64,000 bases of DNA from Ruegeria sp. ANG-S4 (GCF_000814005.1 NZ_JWLK01000006.1:186001-250000); one strand, 5' to 3'. Positions 42,196 to 51,815 are shown, numbered from the stretch's first letter. Numbers and translations are program-made. Notes: a model not told the origin generated them from the sequence alone.

Positions 42196-44391
42196 GTGAG
42201 CGCTAACGTTTTTTTCGACCAAGGAGAGCTGGTTGCGGTGCTCACAACCCAGCCGCTGGACCGGACGTTGGACTACAAAGCGCCCGAAGGCGGATGCTTT
42301 CAGGGGGCTTTTGTCGAGGTACCATTGGGGCCGCGTAAGGTATTGGGCGTGGTTTGGGGGGCGGGGCAAGGCGGCTTTGATCTGAGCAAGGCACGCTCGG
42401 TGATACGGGTGCTCGAGGTCGCGCCAATGCGCGAAGAGATGTCCTTGTTTCTGAGCAAAGTTGCCGACTATACCCTGACGCCCATGCCGGCGATGTTGCG
42501 ATTGGCAACGCGCGCGCCGGGTTTGGGCGATCCGCCATCGATGCGCAAGATCTATCGGCTGGGGGGCACGCAACCCGATCGGATGACGGACGCTCGGACA
42601 CGCGTACTGGAGGTGTTGCGGGACTATGGCGGTCTGGCCTTCACCTTAAAAGAGCTGGCAGAGCAAGCGGGAGTGACCTCATCGGTCGTCAAGGGCTTGG
42701 TCAAGTTGGGTGCCGTGCGGGAAGAGGACAGCCCACGGGATCTGCCATACCCGCATCTTGACCCCGATTTGCCTGGAAAGACCCTGACGGAAGATCAGGC
42801 GACCGCTGTCAAGCGGTTGCAGGCTGGACAGCGGACCGGAGATTACGGCACCACGCTGCTGAAGGGCGTCACCGGTTCGGGCAAAACCGAGGTCTATTTG
42901 GAAGCCGTCGCCGAAACCTTGCGCATGGGGCGGCAGGCGCTGGTCTTGTTGCCCGAGATCGCACTGACCGCTGAGTTTCTGACCCGGGTTGAGGAACGTT
43001 TTGGCGCACGTCCGGCAGAGTGGCATTCGGGCGCGACCATGACCGAACGCCGCCGGGTCTGGCGGATGGTCGGGCAGGGAGATGCACAATTGGTGGTGGG
43101 TGCACGGTCGGCGTTGTTCCTGCCCTTCCGCGATCTGGGATTGGTTGTGGTCGATGAGGAACACGACACGTCGTACAAGCAGGAGGACGGCGTGCACTAC
43201 AGCGCACGGGATATGGCCGTTCTACGCTCGGCCATCTGTGGCGCGCGGGTGATTTTGGCAAGTGCAACACCGTCACTGGAAAGCTGGGCCAATGCCGAGG
43301 CCGGGAAATACGAGCGGCTGGACCTGACCGCCCGCTTCGGCGCGGCCATTCTGCCCGAGATGAGGTCCATCGACATGCGGGCCGAACAGATGCAGCCGGG
43401 CACCTGGATTTCTCCGTCTTTGCGGCAAGCGGTGCGGCAGCGGATCGAGAAGGGAGAACAGTCGCTGCTGTTCATCAACCGCCGGGGCTACGCGCCGGTG
43501 ACTCTGTGCCGGGCCTGTGGCCACCAGATCGCATGCGACCATTGCGATGCCAGAATGGTCGAACACAGGTTCCTGAAACGCTTGATGTGCCACCAATGCG
43601 GCGAAACCAAACCGATGCCAGACGCCTGCCCATCCTGCGGTGTCGAAGGCAAGCTGGCCCCGGTCGGGCCAGGCATCGAACGCTTGGCCGAAGAGGCCGA
43701 AGCGACCTTTCCCGAAGCCAAGATCGCCATGCTCAGTTCCGATCTGTTCGGTTCGGCACGGGCGCTGAAGGCCAAGATCGAAGAGATCGCAGAAGGCGAT
43801 GCGGATATCGTCATCGGAACGCAGCTGGTTGCAAAGGGGCACAATTTTCCCAAGCTTACATTAGTTGGTGTTATTGATGCGGACCTGTCATTGCACGGCG
43901 CTGATTTGCGCGCGGCGGAACGAACGTTTCAACTGATGCGGCAAGTTGCAGGGCGGGCAGGTCGCGCGGACAAACCCGGCCAAGCCCTGTTACAGACATT
44001 TCAGCCGGAACACCCGGTGATCCGGGCGATTTTGTCCGGCGATGAAGAAGAATTCTGGAAGACTGAAGCAGCCGGTCGGCAGGCCGCCGGCGTGCCGCCC
44101 TATGGGCGCATGGCGGGTATCGTGCTGTCCGGGCCGGACGTTGGTCCGGTTTTTGACATCGGCAATGCGATGGCTCGCAACGATGCACCCCTGCGCGATG
44201 TGGGCGCGCAGGTGTTTGGGCCTGCCCCTGCTCCGATCGCCCGGATCAGGGGGCGACACCGTATCCGTCTTTTGGTCAAGGCGCCCAAAGGCGCGCCGAT
44301 TCAGGATGCAATTGCCCGATGGATTGCCCCCTTGCGCCTGAAAGGGGATATACGCCTGACCGTCGACATCGACCCCCAAAGCTTTTACTGA
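42196..44391 (+). CDS. priA: primosomal replication-restart helicase PriA
   Basis: This 731-residue replication-restart helicase has an N-terminal DNA-binding domain, Walker A GVTGSGKTEVY (about 225-235), DEAH-like VVDEEHDTSYKQEDG, and a zinc region with CRACGHQIACDHCD and CHQCGETKPMPDACPSCG. Helicase motifs V and VI are GTQLVAKGHNFPKL and QVAGRAGRADKPG. It starts with GTG at 42196, behind AAGGA. It remodels collapsed replication forks. Confidence 0.95.
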   Translation: MSANVFFDQGELVAVLTTQPLDRTLDYKAPEGGCFQGAFVEVPLGPRKVLGVVWGAGQGGFDLSKARSVIRVLEVAPMREEMSLFLSKVADYTLTPMPAMLRLATRAPGLGDPPSMRKIYRLGGTQPDRMTDARTRVLEVLRDYGGLAFTLKELAEQAGVTSSVVKGLVKLGAVREEDSPRDLPYPHLDPDLPGKTLTEDQATAVKRLQAGQRTGDYGTTLLKGVTGSGKTEVYLEAVAETLRMGRQALVLLPEIALTAEFLTRVEERFGARPAEWHSGATMTERRRVWRMVGQGDAQLVVGARSALFLPFRDLGLVVVDEEHDTSYKQEDGVHYSARDMAVLRSAICGARVILASATPSLESWANAEAGKYERLDLTARFGAAILPEMRSIDMRAEQMQPGTWISPSLRQAVRQRIEKGEQSLLFINRRGYAPVTLCRACGHQIACDHCDARMVEHRFLKRLMCHQCGETKPMPDACPSCGVEGKLAPVGPGIERLAEEAEATFPEAKIAMLSSDLFGSARALKAKIEEIAEGDADIVIGTQLVAKGHNFPKLTLVGVIDADLSLHGADLRAAERTFQLMRQVAGRAGRADKPGQALLQTFQPEHPVIRAILSGDEEEFWKTEAAGRQAAGVPPYGRMAGIVLSGPDVGPVFDIGNAMARNDAPLRDVGAQVFGPAPAPIARIRGRHRIRLLVKAPKGAPIQDAIARWIAPLRLKGDIRLTVDIDPQSFY

Positions 44392-44470
44392 CCTCTGCAT
44401 CCACGCAGAGCCACTGTGCGGGGCAATCTTGCCTATCGCCAAATTCAGAAAATCGGCGTAGAGGGGTCTC

Positions 44471-45703
44471 ATGCTGAAACCCATGCCGCTGTCCGAGGCC
44501 AAAAGCCTGCCATTCTGGCGTCGGCCCATCGCGCTTTTGTTCGTGATGGCCCTGACGATGCCGATTGCGTTCAACGGATGGAGCGCGTTGCTGAACAACT
44601 TCGTGATCGAGGTGGCGAATTTTGACGGCGCGGATATCGGTCTGTTGCACACGGTGCGTGAGATACCCGGCTTTTTGGCTGTGGGCGTGATCGCCGTGAT
44701 CATTTTTGTCCGCGAGCAGGTTCTGGCAATGATTTCGCTTATCATGCTGGGCGTCGCAACGGCTGTAACGGCTTGGTTTCCCAGCCTCGGCGGGTTGCTG
44801 TTCGTCACATTGTTCAGCTCGATCGGATTCCACTACTACGAAACAGTGAACCAATCCCTGCAATTGCAATGGTTGCCCAAGGATCGGGCCCCGCAGGTTC
44901 TGGGGTGGTTGGTCGCGATGGGCTCGGCGGCGACGGCCGTGGTTTACGGGCTTATCGTGCTGACTTGGGACCGGTTCGACCTGTCTTACAATACAGTTTT
45001 CATGGCTGTGGGCGGCGTCACGGCCCTGCTTGCACTGTTCTGTTTGGTCGCTTATCCGCAATTCGACTCTCCGACACCGCAGACCAAGAAACTGATCCTG
45101 CGCCGCCGGTACTGGTTGTACTATGCGCTGCAATTCATGGCAGGTGCACGCCGGCAGATCTTTGTTGTCTTTGCCGGGTTCATGATGGTCGAGAAATTCG
45201 GCTTTGCGGTACACGAACTGACCAGCCTTTACCTGATCAACCTTGTGATCAACATGGCTGCCGCGCCGATGCTTGGTAAAGCGGTGTCCGTGTTTGGCGA
45301 GCGCCGGACGCTGATTTTCGAATACACCGGCCTGGCCATCGTATTTGCGGCGTATGGCGGAATTTACTGGTTCGGATGGGGCGTTTTGCTGGCGGCGATC
45401 CTCTATGTGATCGACCATGTGTTGTTTGCGTTGGCGCTGGCCTTGAAAACCTATTTCCAGAAAATCGCTGATCCGGCTGATATCGCGCCGACAGCCGCAG
45501 TCGCCTTTACCATCAACCATATCGCGGCGGTGTTCCTGCCCGCGTTGCTGGGATTGCTCTGGGTCATCTCTCCTGGCGCGGTGTTCGGATTGGCGGCGGC
45601 AATGGCCCTTGTCTCGCTTGGCCTTTCTTTGTTGATCCCGCGCCACCCGGAACCCGGCAACGAAACCATCCTGTCCAAGTATGCGCCGGCCCCGGCCGAG
45701 TAG
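44471..45703 (+). CDS. MFS transporter
   Basis: This 410-residue inner-membrane carrier has about twelve hydrophobic helices. A basic loop lies between the two halves (QTKKLILRRRYWLYYALQF, about 195-213). No recognised substrate motif lets me name the cargo. ATG at 44471. It lies between priA and prmA, with no obvious operon partner: 79 bases separate it from priA, 63 from prmA. Confidence 0.85.
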   Translation: MLKPMPLSEAKSLPFWRRPIALLFVMALTMPIAFNGWSALLNNFVIEVANFDGADIGLLHTVREIPGFLAVGVIAVIIFVREQVLAMISLIMLGVATAVTAWFPSLGGLLFVTLFSSIGFHYYETVNQSLQLQWLPKDRAPQVLGWLVAMGSAATAVVYGLIVLTWDRFDLSYNTVFMAVGGVTALLALFCLVAYPQFDSPTPQTKKLILRRRYWLYYALQFMAGARRQIFVVFAGFMMVEKFGFAVHELTSLYLINLVINMAAAPMLGKAVSVFGERRTLIFEYTGLAIVFAAYGGIYWFGWGVLLAAILYVIDHVLFALALALKTYFQKIADPADIAPTAAVAFTINHIAAVFLPALLGLLWVISPGAVFGLAAAMALVSLGLSLLIPRHPEPGNETILSKYAPAPAE

Positions 45704-45766
45704 GCGGCGCTTGACCTCGCCATCGTCCGGCCCTAGGCGCAGTGCCAATCGAGACAGGAGGCCGCA

Positions 45767-46645
45767 ATGCCCACATTTACCGCGCTTACAACGCTGAACG
45801 GAAAGAAGGCCGCCGAAGGCTTGGGCGAAGCGATGGAGCGTCTGAACCCTGAACCGACCGGCGTCGGGGTGTTCGAGGTTGAAGACGGATCGGGCCTTTG
45901 GGAGGTCGGCGGCTATTTCACCGACACGCCGGACGAGACGGCTTTGGCGGTTCTGGCTGCGGCGTTCGAAGCAAAACCTTTTGTCGTCTCCGAGCTTCCG
46001 GAAACCGATTGGGTCGCCCATGTGCGCCGCGAACTGGCTCCCGTCGAGGCGGGACGCTTCTTTGTTTATGGCAGCCACGATGCGGACAAATTGCCTGAAG
46101 GTCGCATTCCCTTGCTGATCGAGGCAGCGATGGCTTTTGGCACCGGACATCACGGTACCACGCTTGGCTGTTTGAAGGCTCTGGACCGATTGATTGACGA
46201 AGGGTTCGAAGCCGCGAAAGTCGCGGATATCGGATGTGGTACGGCGGTTTTGGCGATGGCTGCGGCGCGGGTCTGGGATGGCGACATCATCGCCAGTGAT
46301 ATCGATCAGGTCGCGGTCGATGTGGCCGAAGCCAACCTTAAGGCAAACGGCATGTCAGGGGCAGTGCAATGTGTCGAGGCGGCAGGTTTCGATCACCCGG
46401 ATTTGCAGGCGCATTCACCATATGATCTGATCTTCGCCAATATCCTGAAGGGACCATTGATTGCGCTTGCGCCCGAGATTTCAGCCAGCTTGCGGCCCGG
46501 CGGCCAAGCGATTCTCTCGGGGATATTGAACGAACAGGCTGACGATGTGCTGTCCGTTTATTCCCGAAACGAGTTCAATCTGCATTTTCGGGATGCGATT
46601 GGTGAATGGACAACGCTAATCTTAACGAAACAGGGCAAAACTTAG
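45767..46645 (+). CDS. prmA: ribosomal protein L11 methyltransferase
   Basis: This 292-residue SAM-dependent enzyme trimethylates ribosomal protein L11. A short N-terminal targeting domain precedes the methyltransferase. The SAM loop is VADIGCGTAVLAMAAA (about 149-164), preceded by AFGTGHHGTTLGCL. FANILKGPLI is motif IV with the Asn that binds amino groups. ATG at 45767. PrmA is not essential in most bacteria; activity on other lysine sites is possible. Confidence 0.92.
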   Translation: MPTFTALTTLNGKKAAEGLGEAMERLNPEPTGVGVFEVEDGSGLWEVGGYFTDTPDETALAVLAAAFEAKPFVVSELPETDWVAHVRRELAPVEAGRFFVYGSHDADKLPEGRIPLLIEAAMAFGTGHHGTTLGCLKALDRLIDEGFEAAKVADIGCGTAVLAMAAARVWDGDIIASDIDQVAVDVAEANLKANGMSGAVQCVEAAGFDHPDLQAHSPYDLIFANILKGPLIALAPEISASLRPGGQAILSGILNEQADDVLSVYSRNEFNLHFRDAIGEWTTLILTKQGKT

Positions 46646-46741
46646 ACCATTTACAGGAGTTTTGTGGATTCACGCCACGGATTCGTCGCATTCTGTTTCT
46701 ACCGTAATGGATGAATCGGGGGGCGGTTTTCGGAGGCTGCC

Positions 46742-47086
46742 ATGATGGAAAAACAACTGGAGTTTGGTCAGCGCGTTTCGCGCCTGAACAAAAAACATGA
46801 AAAACTAAGTCGCGGCTATCGCGCGACCATGCGCCCGGATGGGTTGGTGGTCATGAAGCCGCAGCGTGTCAGATCGGCGATCCCAGCCAAGGTTCTCTTG
46901 GTCTGTCTGGTCGCGTTCTTTGGTTTCAAGGCGCTGTTGCTGTTCAACCTGGGTGAAACTGCCTACGACGCGCGCGTCGAGGCCTTGCGCGAAGGCACCG
47001 AGGTGGAAGTCGCGGGCGCCTGGATCATGCAGTCGGACCCGGTATCCCAGTTCCTGTCTGCTCAGATCGCCAAGGTTTGGTACTGA
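46742..47086 (+). CDS. small membrane protein, unknown
   Basis: This 114-residue protein has a strongly basic N-terminus (about 1-45), then one transmembrane helix (about 48-69, VLLVCLVAFFGFKALLLF) and a short C-terminal part with EALREGTEVEVAGAWIMQSDPVSQFLS. Either ATG at 46742 or 46745 could start it. I recognise no domain. The context between prmA and a DUF1127 gene gives no clue. A type-II orientation, with the C-terminus in the periplasm, is likely. Confidence 0.75.
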   Translation: MMEKQLEFGQRVSRLNKKHEKLSRGYRATMRPDGLVVMKPQRVRSAIPAKVLLVCLVAFFGFKALLLFNLGETAYDARVEALREGTEVEVAGAWIMQSDPVSQFLSAQIAKVWY

Positions 47087-47112
47087 TCTTTCCGATCGCC
47101 TGACCGGACGAC

Positions 47113-47150
47113 AAAAAAACACCGCTTGCGTCAAGCAAGCGGTGTCGTTT
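47113..47150. terminator. bidirectional intrinsic terminator
   Basis: A perfect 11-base stem (ACACCGCTTGC at 47119-47129, GCAAGCGGTGT at 47135-47145) with a 5-base loop. An A run at 47113-47119 becomes a T run on the minus strand, so it is strong for the DUF1127 gene. On the plus strand CGTTTGTTT makes it weaker for the gene ending at 47086. Confidence 0.9.
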
Positions 47151-47188
47151 GTTTCCCACTAGGAAAACTCGTGTCTGAGTGTTGAGCC

Positions 47189-47401
47189 TTAGCGGCGGCC
47201 CTCTGCGACCATGTCGATGTCGCCGCGGCACATGCCGATGTCGCTCAGTTCGCGATCGGTCAAACCGTTCAGCGCGTTGCGTGTTACGCGGGCGTTATTC
47301 CAGTCGACAACCATGTGTGCGACCGAGGTGAAATATGCGCCGATACGGCCGACGAGGCCGAATGAGCCAGTGGCGATGCGGGTGTTATCCAGTGCAGCCA
47401 T
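47189..47401 (-). CDS. DUF1127 small protein
   Basis: This 70-residue protein has the DUF1127 (YjiS-like) C-terminal block LNGLTDRELSDIGMCRGDIDMVAEG, preceded by an amphipathic segment with Trp and Arg (VVDWNNARVTRNAL). In alphaproteobacteria such proteins occur in several copies and are tied to RNA binding or phosphate and stress responses; its job here is unknown. ATG at 47401. It has its own strong terminator and an isolated upstream region. Confidence 0.88.
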   Translation of the reverse strand: MAALDNTRIATGSFGLVGRIGAYFTSVAHMVVDWNNARVTRNALNGLTDRELSDIGMCRGDIDMVAEGRR

Positions 47402-47733
47402 ATCCTGTTTCCTTCTGGTTTGTGTTAACAGTCGATCAAGCGATCTGATCGGCAGTTAGTGATGTGTACGTTGGTGTTCAAGCGCAGAAATTGCATGTGT
47501 CCTATGCAATTTTTGCAATGCTCAATCGGCGTTTAAATCCCTTAAATTTATGGTGAATTCGCCTTAATTTTCGGGTCGATTTCAGGCCATTTGCTGTCGC
47601 AAATTGCCTTTGGTGTCGCGGGTGGGATAGTCGCGTCGGTTTTGAGCGCAAACTCAATTTCCTTGGAAAATGTTCACGCTTCGTGCTAATCGGGTAAAAA
47701 GGTCACAAAAACCCGAGCAGGCCGAGGCAAAAC
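47402..47733. promoter_or_regulatory. 332-base intergenic region between the DUF1127 gene and ruvC
   Basis: The longest gap in the window, with divergent genes on both sides, so it must contain two promoters. It is visibly A+T-richer than its neighbours (TTTAAATCCCTTAAATTT at about 47533-47550). A 25-base inverted repeat lies at 47488-47512 (listed separately). I see no ORF or tRNA, and no small-RNA gene I can support. Confidence 0.6.
47488..47512. promoter_or_regulatory. perfect 9-base inverted repeat upstream of DUF1127
   Basis: AAATTGCAT (47488-47496) and ATGCAATTT (47504-47512) are perfect dyad arms with a 7-base spacer (GTGTCCT). A third copy of the core, TTGCAAT, follows at 47513-47519. 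The site is about 87 bases upstream of the DUF1127 start. It is operator-like; as RNA it would also form a hairpin. Confidence 0.5.
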
Positions 47734-48231
47734 ATGCGAATTCTGGGCATTGATCCTGGTCTTAGGACCCTGGGATGGGGCGTCATCGAATCACGAGGCA
47801 GCCGTATGAGCCATGTGGCCAACGGTTTGTGCAAGTCCGACGGAGACGATTTAGGCGAACGCCTGTTGTCGCTGCACAATCAAATCGTCGAAGTCATAGC
47901 CGAACACCGACCGGATCAGGCTGCAATTGAGCAGACATTCGTAAACAAGGACGGGGCCGGGACGTTGAAACTGGGCCAGGCCCGGGGTGTGGCGCTGCTG
48001 ACTTTGGCGCAGGCCGGATTGCCGGTTGGGGAATACGCGCCGAACCGGGTCAAGAAAACCGTTGTCGGCGTCGGGCATGCCGAGAAAGAGCAGGTTCTTC
48101 ACATGGTGAAACTGCAACTGCCGGGTTGCCAACCCAAAGGCGCGGACGCCGCTGATGCGCTGGCGATCGCAATTTGTCATTCGTATTACGGGAAGGCCAC
48201 TCAGGTTGCCGTGAAAGAGGTGCGGGCATGA
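47734..48231 (+). CDS. ruvC: Holliday-junction endonuclease RuvC
   Basis: This 165-residue resolvase has the complete catalytic set D7, E66, D138 and D141 ([22 protein letters not shown]). It cleaves four-way junctions during recombination repair. ATG at 47734. The ruvA start overlaps its stop (ATGA), so ruvCA is translationally coupled, with ruvB close behind. Confidence 0.97.
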   Translation: MRILGIDPGLRTLGWGVIESRGSRMSHVANGLCKSDGDDLGERLLSLHNQIVEVIAEHRPDQAAIEQTFVNKDGAGTLKLGQARGVALLTLAQAGLPVGEYAPNRVKKTVVGVGHAEKEQVLHMVKLQLPGCQPKGADAADALAIAICHSYYGKATQVAVKEVRA

Positions 48232-48905
48232 TCGGAAAACTGACCGGGCGGCTGGACTATCGTGCCGCGGATCACGTTTTGATCGATGTGCGCGGGGTCG
48301 GATATATCGTGTATTGCTCGGATCGGACCATGGCCGCGTTGCCCGGAGTAGGTGAGGCTGTTTCGATCTATACCGATATGGTCGTGCGCGAAGATCTCAT
48401 GCAGCTCTACGGGTTCCTGTCGCTTATCGAAAAAGAGTGGCACCGGTTGTTGTGCTCGGTACAGGGGGTCGGTGCCAAGGTCTCGCTTGCGATCCTGAGC
48501 GCATTGGGGCCGGACGGTGTCAGCCGGGCAATCGCGTTGGGTGACTGGGGGGCGGTAAAAGCCGCCAAAGGCGTCGGGCCAAAAACGGCGCAACGAATTG
48601 TTCTGGACCTCAAAGACAAAGCCCCCGGCGTGATGGCGATGGGCGGCAAAGTGACCGAAGCAATGGAGGGGCCTGCGCTGGACGTGGTCGAACTGAGTGA
48701 ACCAACTTCGACGCCTGCGCCCGCGCCGCGACCTGTTCCCGGGTCAGCCGCCGCGTCTGCGGGTGCGCTGTCGGCTTTGTCGAACCTGGGCTATGGTCCG
48801 TCAGAGGCAGCTTCGGCGGTGGCCGAAGCGTCCGCGGGACTACCCGAGGCTGATGAGGCGGAACTGATCAGGGCGGCGCTGAAATTATTGGCCCCCAAGA
48901 GCTGA
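48228..48905 (+). CDS. ruvA: Holliday-junction DNA helicase subunit RuvA
   Basis: This 225-residue junction-binding protein is [11 protein letters not shown] onward, with helix-hairpin-helix motifs [16 protein letters not shown] and [19 protein letters not shown]. The C-terminal domain III (about 180-225) contacts RuvB. A Pro/Ala-rich linker of about 25 residues separates it. I chose the ATG at 48228, the family start. Overlap with ruvC. Confidence 0.97.
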   Translation: MIGKLTGRLDYRAADHVLIDVRGVGYIVYCSDRTMAALPGVGEAVSIYTDMVVREDLMQLYGFLSLIEKEWHRLLCSVQGVGAKVSLAILSALGPDGVSRAIALGDWGAVKAAKGVGPKTAQRIVLDLKDKAPGVMAMGGKVTEAMEGPALDVVELSEPTSTPAPAPRPVPGSAAASAGALSALSNLGYGPSEAASAVAEASAGLPEADEAELIRAALKLLAPKS

Positions 48906-48921
48906 GTGAAAGGTCGAATGA

Positions 48922-49941
48922 ATGGTTGATGCCGACCCCGCCCTGCGCCCCGAGCCTCTGCCCGAGGACAATGACCGCGCTTTGCGCCCGCAGGGGCTGG
49001 ACGAGTTTATCGGTCAGGCCGAGGCGCGGGCCAACCTGCGCATTTTCATTCAGTCCGCGCGACAGCGCGGCGAAGCGATGGATCATACGCTGTTCCACGG
49101 CCCGCCGGGGCTTGGGAAAACCACGTTGGCTCAGATCATGGCGCGTGAACTGGGAGTTAATTTTCGCATGACCTCGGGTCCGGTTCTGGCCAAAGCCGGT
49201 GATCTGGCGGCAATCCTGACAAATCTGGAATCGCGCGACGTGTTGTTCATCGACGAAATCCATCGCCTGAACCCTGCGGTTGAAGAGGTGCTTTACCCGG
49301 CGATGGAAGATTTCGAGCTCGATCTGGTAATCGGTGAAGGCCCTGCTGCGCGAACGGTGCGGATCGAATTGCAGCCCTTCACTTTGGTTGGGGCCACGAC
49401 TCGCATGGGGCTGCTGACCACGCCCCTGCGGGATCGTTTCGGTATCCCGACGCGTTTGCAGTTCTACACGGTGGATGAGTTGCACGAGATCGTTACCCGG
49501 AACGCCCGCAAACTGGGAGCGCCCGCGGACAATGATGGCGCGCGCGAGATCGCGCGTCGGTCTCGCGGGACACCGCGAATTGCGGGGCGCTTGCTGCGGC
49601 GCGTTGTGGACTTTGCCATAGTTGAGGGCGACGGTCGGATCACGCGGGATTTGGCGGATGGGGCCCTGACGCGGTTGGGTGTGGACAATTTGGGCCTTGA
49701 TGGCGCAGACCGCCGTTATCTGAAGCTGATTGCGGAAAACTATGCAGGTGGACCGGTCGGAATTGAGACATTGTCGGCGGCACTGTCGGAAAGTCGCGAC
49801 TCGCTTGAGGAAGTGATTGAGCCGTATCTGCTGCAACAGGGGCTCATCCAGCGAACGCCCCGGGGCCGTATGCTGGCGCAGAAGGCGTGGACACATCTGG
49901 GTATGGCTGCGCCAAAAGGTCAAAGCGATCTGTTTGGTTGA
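48922..49941 (+). CDS. ruvB: Holliday-junction branch-migration ATPase RuvB
   Basis: This 339-residue AAA+ motor has Walker [13 protein letters not shown] (about 59-70), the DEXX box FIDEIHRLN, sensor 1 [17 protein letters not shown] and the arginine finger region. Its C-terminal winged helix includes [13 protein letters not shown]. It drives branch migration with RuvA. ATG at 48922, 16 bases after ruvA. Confidence 0.97.
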   Translation: MVDADPALRPEPLPEDNDRALRPQGLDEFIGQAEARANLRIFIQSARQRGEAMDHTLFHGPPGLGKTTLAQIMARELGVNFRMTSGPVLAKAGDLAAILTNLESRDVLFIDEIHRLNPAVEEVLYPAMEDFELDLVIGEGPAARTVRIELQPFTLVGATTRMGLLTTPLRDRFGIPTRLQFYTVDELHEIVTRNARKLGAPADNDGAREIARRSRGTPRIAGRLLRRVVDFAIVEGDGRITRDLADGALTRLGVDNLGLDGADRRYLKLIAENYAGGPVGIETLSAALSESRDSLEEVIEPYLLQQGLIQRTPRGRMLAQKAWTHLGMAAPKGQSDLFG

Positions 49942-50004
49942 TGCGACGCGCCATAGATTTTATGCCTTCGGCGAGAGTATTTTCGAAAAGATGAAGGGCC
50001 AGGC

Positions 50005-50628
50005 GTGACACCCGAGAAGATCGAGGCGCTGTTTACGCGCGAAAGCGGTGAGTTTTTATTTGCCCGTTGGGGCCGACCGATTGTACCGATCGTTTTCGGG
50101 GTCGAGGACGAGACTCTGCGAACCGTAAAAGGCGCTTTCGAAGCTGTGGTGGCTTTGGCGGGTCACAAAATGGCGGAAACGGACCCCGAACTGGGTGCCA
50201 ACTGCATGGTTTTCTTTTTCCTGGATTGGCAAGAGTTGCTGGAAGTGCCAGACCTTGACCGTCTGATCCCCGATCTGGGACCTCTGGTCGAGCGGCTAGT
50301 GGCGGCGGATGCCAATCAATACCGGATCTTCCGGTTTGAAGAGGATGGATCGATCCGCGCGGCCTTTGTTTTTCTGAAGATGGACCGGGAACTGTCGGAG
50401 GTGCCCGCCGAAACGCTGGCGCTGAGTCAGGTTGTTCAGACGATCATATTGTGGTCGGACAGCGCCTTTCGCGCACAATCCCCACTGGCGGTTGCAGGTG
50501 AGACCACGATTTTGCGTCCCGAGATTGCCGCCCTGATCCGCGCGGCATATGATCCGGTTCTGCCGGGCACTGCGCAAGATCCTTCCCACGCCCTTCGTTT
50601 GTTTGCCCGGCTGGAGCTGCCGCAATGA
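50005..50628 (+). CDS. conserved hypothetical protein between ruvB and ybgC
   Basis: This 207-residue protein shows no transmembrane segment or signal peptide. It is acidic, with a hydrophobic core strand CMVFFFLDWQELLEVPDL and several Leu-rich helices. I recognise no catalytic motif. It starts with GTG at 50005 (AAGGGCC upstream), 63 bases past ruvB, and its stop overlaps the ybgC start by four bases (ATGA). The tight coupling to Tol-Pal genes suggests an envelope or division-related job, which is inference. Confidence 0.8.
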   Translation: MTPEKIEALFTRESGEFLFARWGRPIVPIVFGVEDETLRTVKGAFEAVVALAGHKMAETDPELGANCMVFFFLDWQELLEVPDLDRLIPDLGPLVERLVAADANQYRIFRFEEDGSIRAAFVFLKMDRELSEVPAETLALSQVVQTIILWSDSAFRAQSPLAVAGETTILRPEIAALIRAAYDPVLPGTAQDPSHALRLFARLELPQ

Positions 50629-51008
50629 TCCATACCTTTCGGGTCCGCGTCTATTATGAAGACACCGACATGGGCGGCGTCGTTTATCATGCCAATTACC
50701 TGAAATTCATCGAGCGGGCCCGTTCGGATTATGTTCGGAACCTGGGCAACGATCAGAATGCGATGCGAGAAGAGGGGATTGTGTGGGTCGTTCGTCGCGT
50801 TGAGGCAGATTTTCTTGCGCCGGCCAAGTTCGATGACGAGTTGGAAATTGAAACCAGCGTGGTGTCCCTGTCCGGTGTTCGTCTGACCATGGCGCAGGTG
50901 GTTCGGCGTGGCGACACAGACCTGTTCCGTGCCACAGTGACCGCTGTTTGCATCAACAAAGACGGCAAACCGATCCGTCTTCCGGCAGAGATTCGCGCAT
51001 TGATGTAA
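50625..51008 (+). CDS. ybgC: Tol-Pal-associated acyl-CoA thioesterase
   Basis: This 127-residue hotdog-fold protein heads the Tol-Pal operon, as usual. The active-site motif is YYEDTDMGGVVYHANYLKF with D15 the catalytic acid. The start overlaps the preceding stop. It hydrolyses acyl-CoA thioesters; the physiological substrate and its link to the Tol system are unsettled. Confidence 0.93.
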   Translation: MIHTFRVRVYYEDTDMGGVVYHANYLKFIERARSDYVRNLGNDQNAMREEGIVWVVRRVEADFLAPAKFDDELEIETSVVSLSGVRLTMAQVVRRGDTDLFRATVTAVCINKDGKPIRLPAEIRALM

Positions 51009-51117
51009 CAAATTGCCCGACGCGGGTGGTTATGTTGGCTTTTCATGCCCAACTGCGTTAGCGTCTGGCAAAACAAGGCCAAGCAAACGGCCGTCAGGCA
51101 AAACAAAGAGCAGGTTC

Positions 51118-51813
51118 ATGGAAGCTGAAACGCTGGCGCTGGCGCAGGAGATCGATTTCTCCATGTGGGGGCTGTTTGCCCGTGCGACTTTTATCGTCAA
51201 ACTTGTGATGCTGATGCTGATCGTTGCATCCGTCTGGTCCTGGGGGATCATTATCCAGAAGCTGATAAATTACCGTGCCGCCCGACGCGAGGCGCAGGTT
51301 TTCGATGAGTCCTTCTGGTCCGGCAACCCTCTGGACGAGCTGTTCGAGCGCATCGGCACGCAGCCGGATGGCAGTTCCGAGAAGATATTTGCCGCCGGAA
51401 TGATTGAATGGCGGCGATCGCATCGAAATGACGGGGGCTTGATCGCGGGTGCTACGGCCCGGATCGACCGATCTATGGATGTGGCCATCGCGAAAGAGGC
51501 CGAAACCTTGCAAAAGGGCCTGCCAATTCTGGCGACCGTGGGTTCCACGGCGCCGTTCATTGGTTTGTTCGGCACGGTTTGGGGCATCATGAATGCCTTT
51601 ATCGAGATTGCCGAGCAGCAAAACACCAACCTTGCGGTGGTGGCACCGGGCATCGCCGAGGCGCTGCTTGCCACAGGTCTGGGCCTGCTGGCCGCGATCC
51701 CGGCGGTGATCTTCTACAACAAACTCAGTGCAGACAGTGATCGGATCGTTGGAGGCTACGAAGCCTTTGCCGACGAGTTCGCCACCATTCTGTCGCGTCA
51801 GTTGGACAGCTGA
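51118..51813 (+). CDS. tolQ: Tol-Pal proton-channel subunit TolQ
   Basis: This 231-residue inner-membrane protein has three transmembrane helices, the first at about 22-43 (FIVKLVMLMLIVASVWSWG), then LATVGSTAPFIGLFGTVWGI and a last helix at about 177-200 (IAEALLATGLGLLAAIPAV). It forms the proton channel with TolR that energises the envelope during division. I chose the ATG at 51118 because upstream in-frame residues look non-coding. Confidence 0.95.
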   Translation: MEAETLALAQEIDFSMWGLFARATFIVKLVMLMLIVASVWSWGIIIQKLINYRAARREAQVFDESFWSGNPLDELFERIGTQPDGSSEKIFAAGMIEWRRSHRNDGGLIAGATARIDRSMDVAIAKEAETLQKGLPILATVGSTAPFIGLFGTVWGIMNAFIEIAEQQNTNLAVVAPGIAEALLATGLGLLAAIPAVIFYNKLSADSDRIVGGYEAFADEFATILSRQLDS

Positions 51814-51815
51814 AA

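Noticed and set aside
44276..46153. 625-codon minus-strand open frame across the priA end, MFS and prmA
   Set aside because: It covers parts of three confident genes on the other strand and shows only low-complexity Arg/Gln/His content.
47402..47733. Small RNA or tRNA in the long intergenic gap
   Set aside because: I find no cloverleaf and no terminator belonging to a plus-strand RNA there; the repeat is better explained as an operator.
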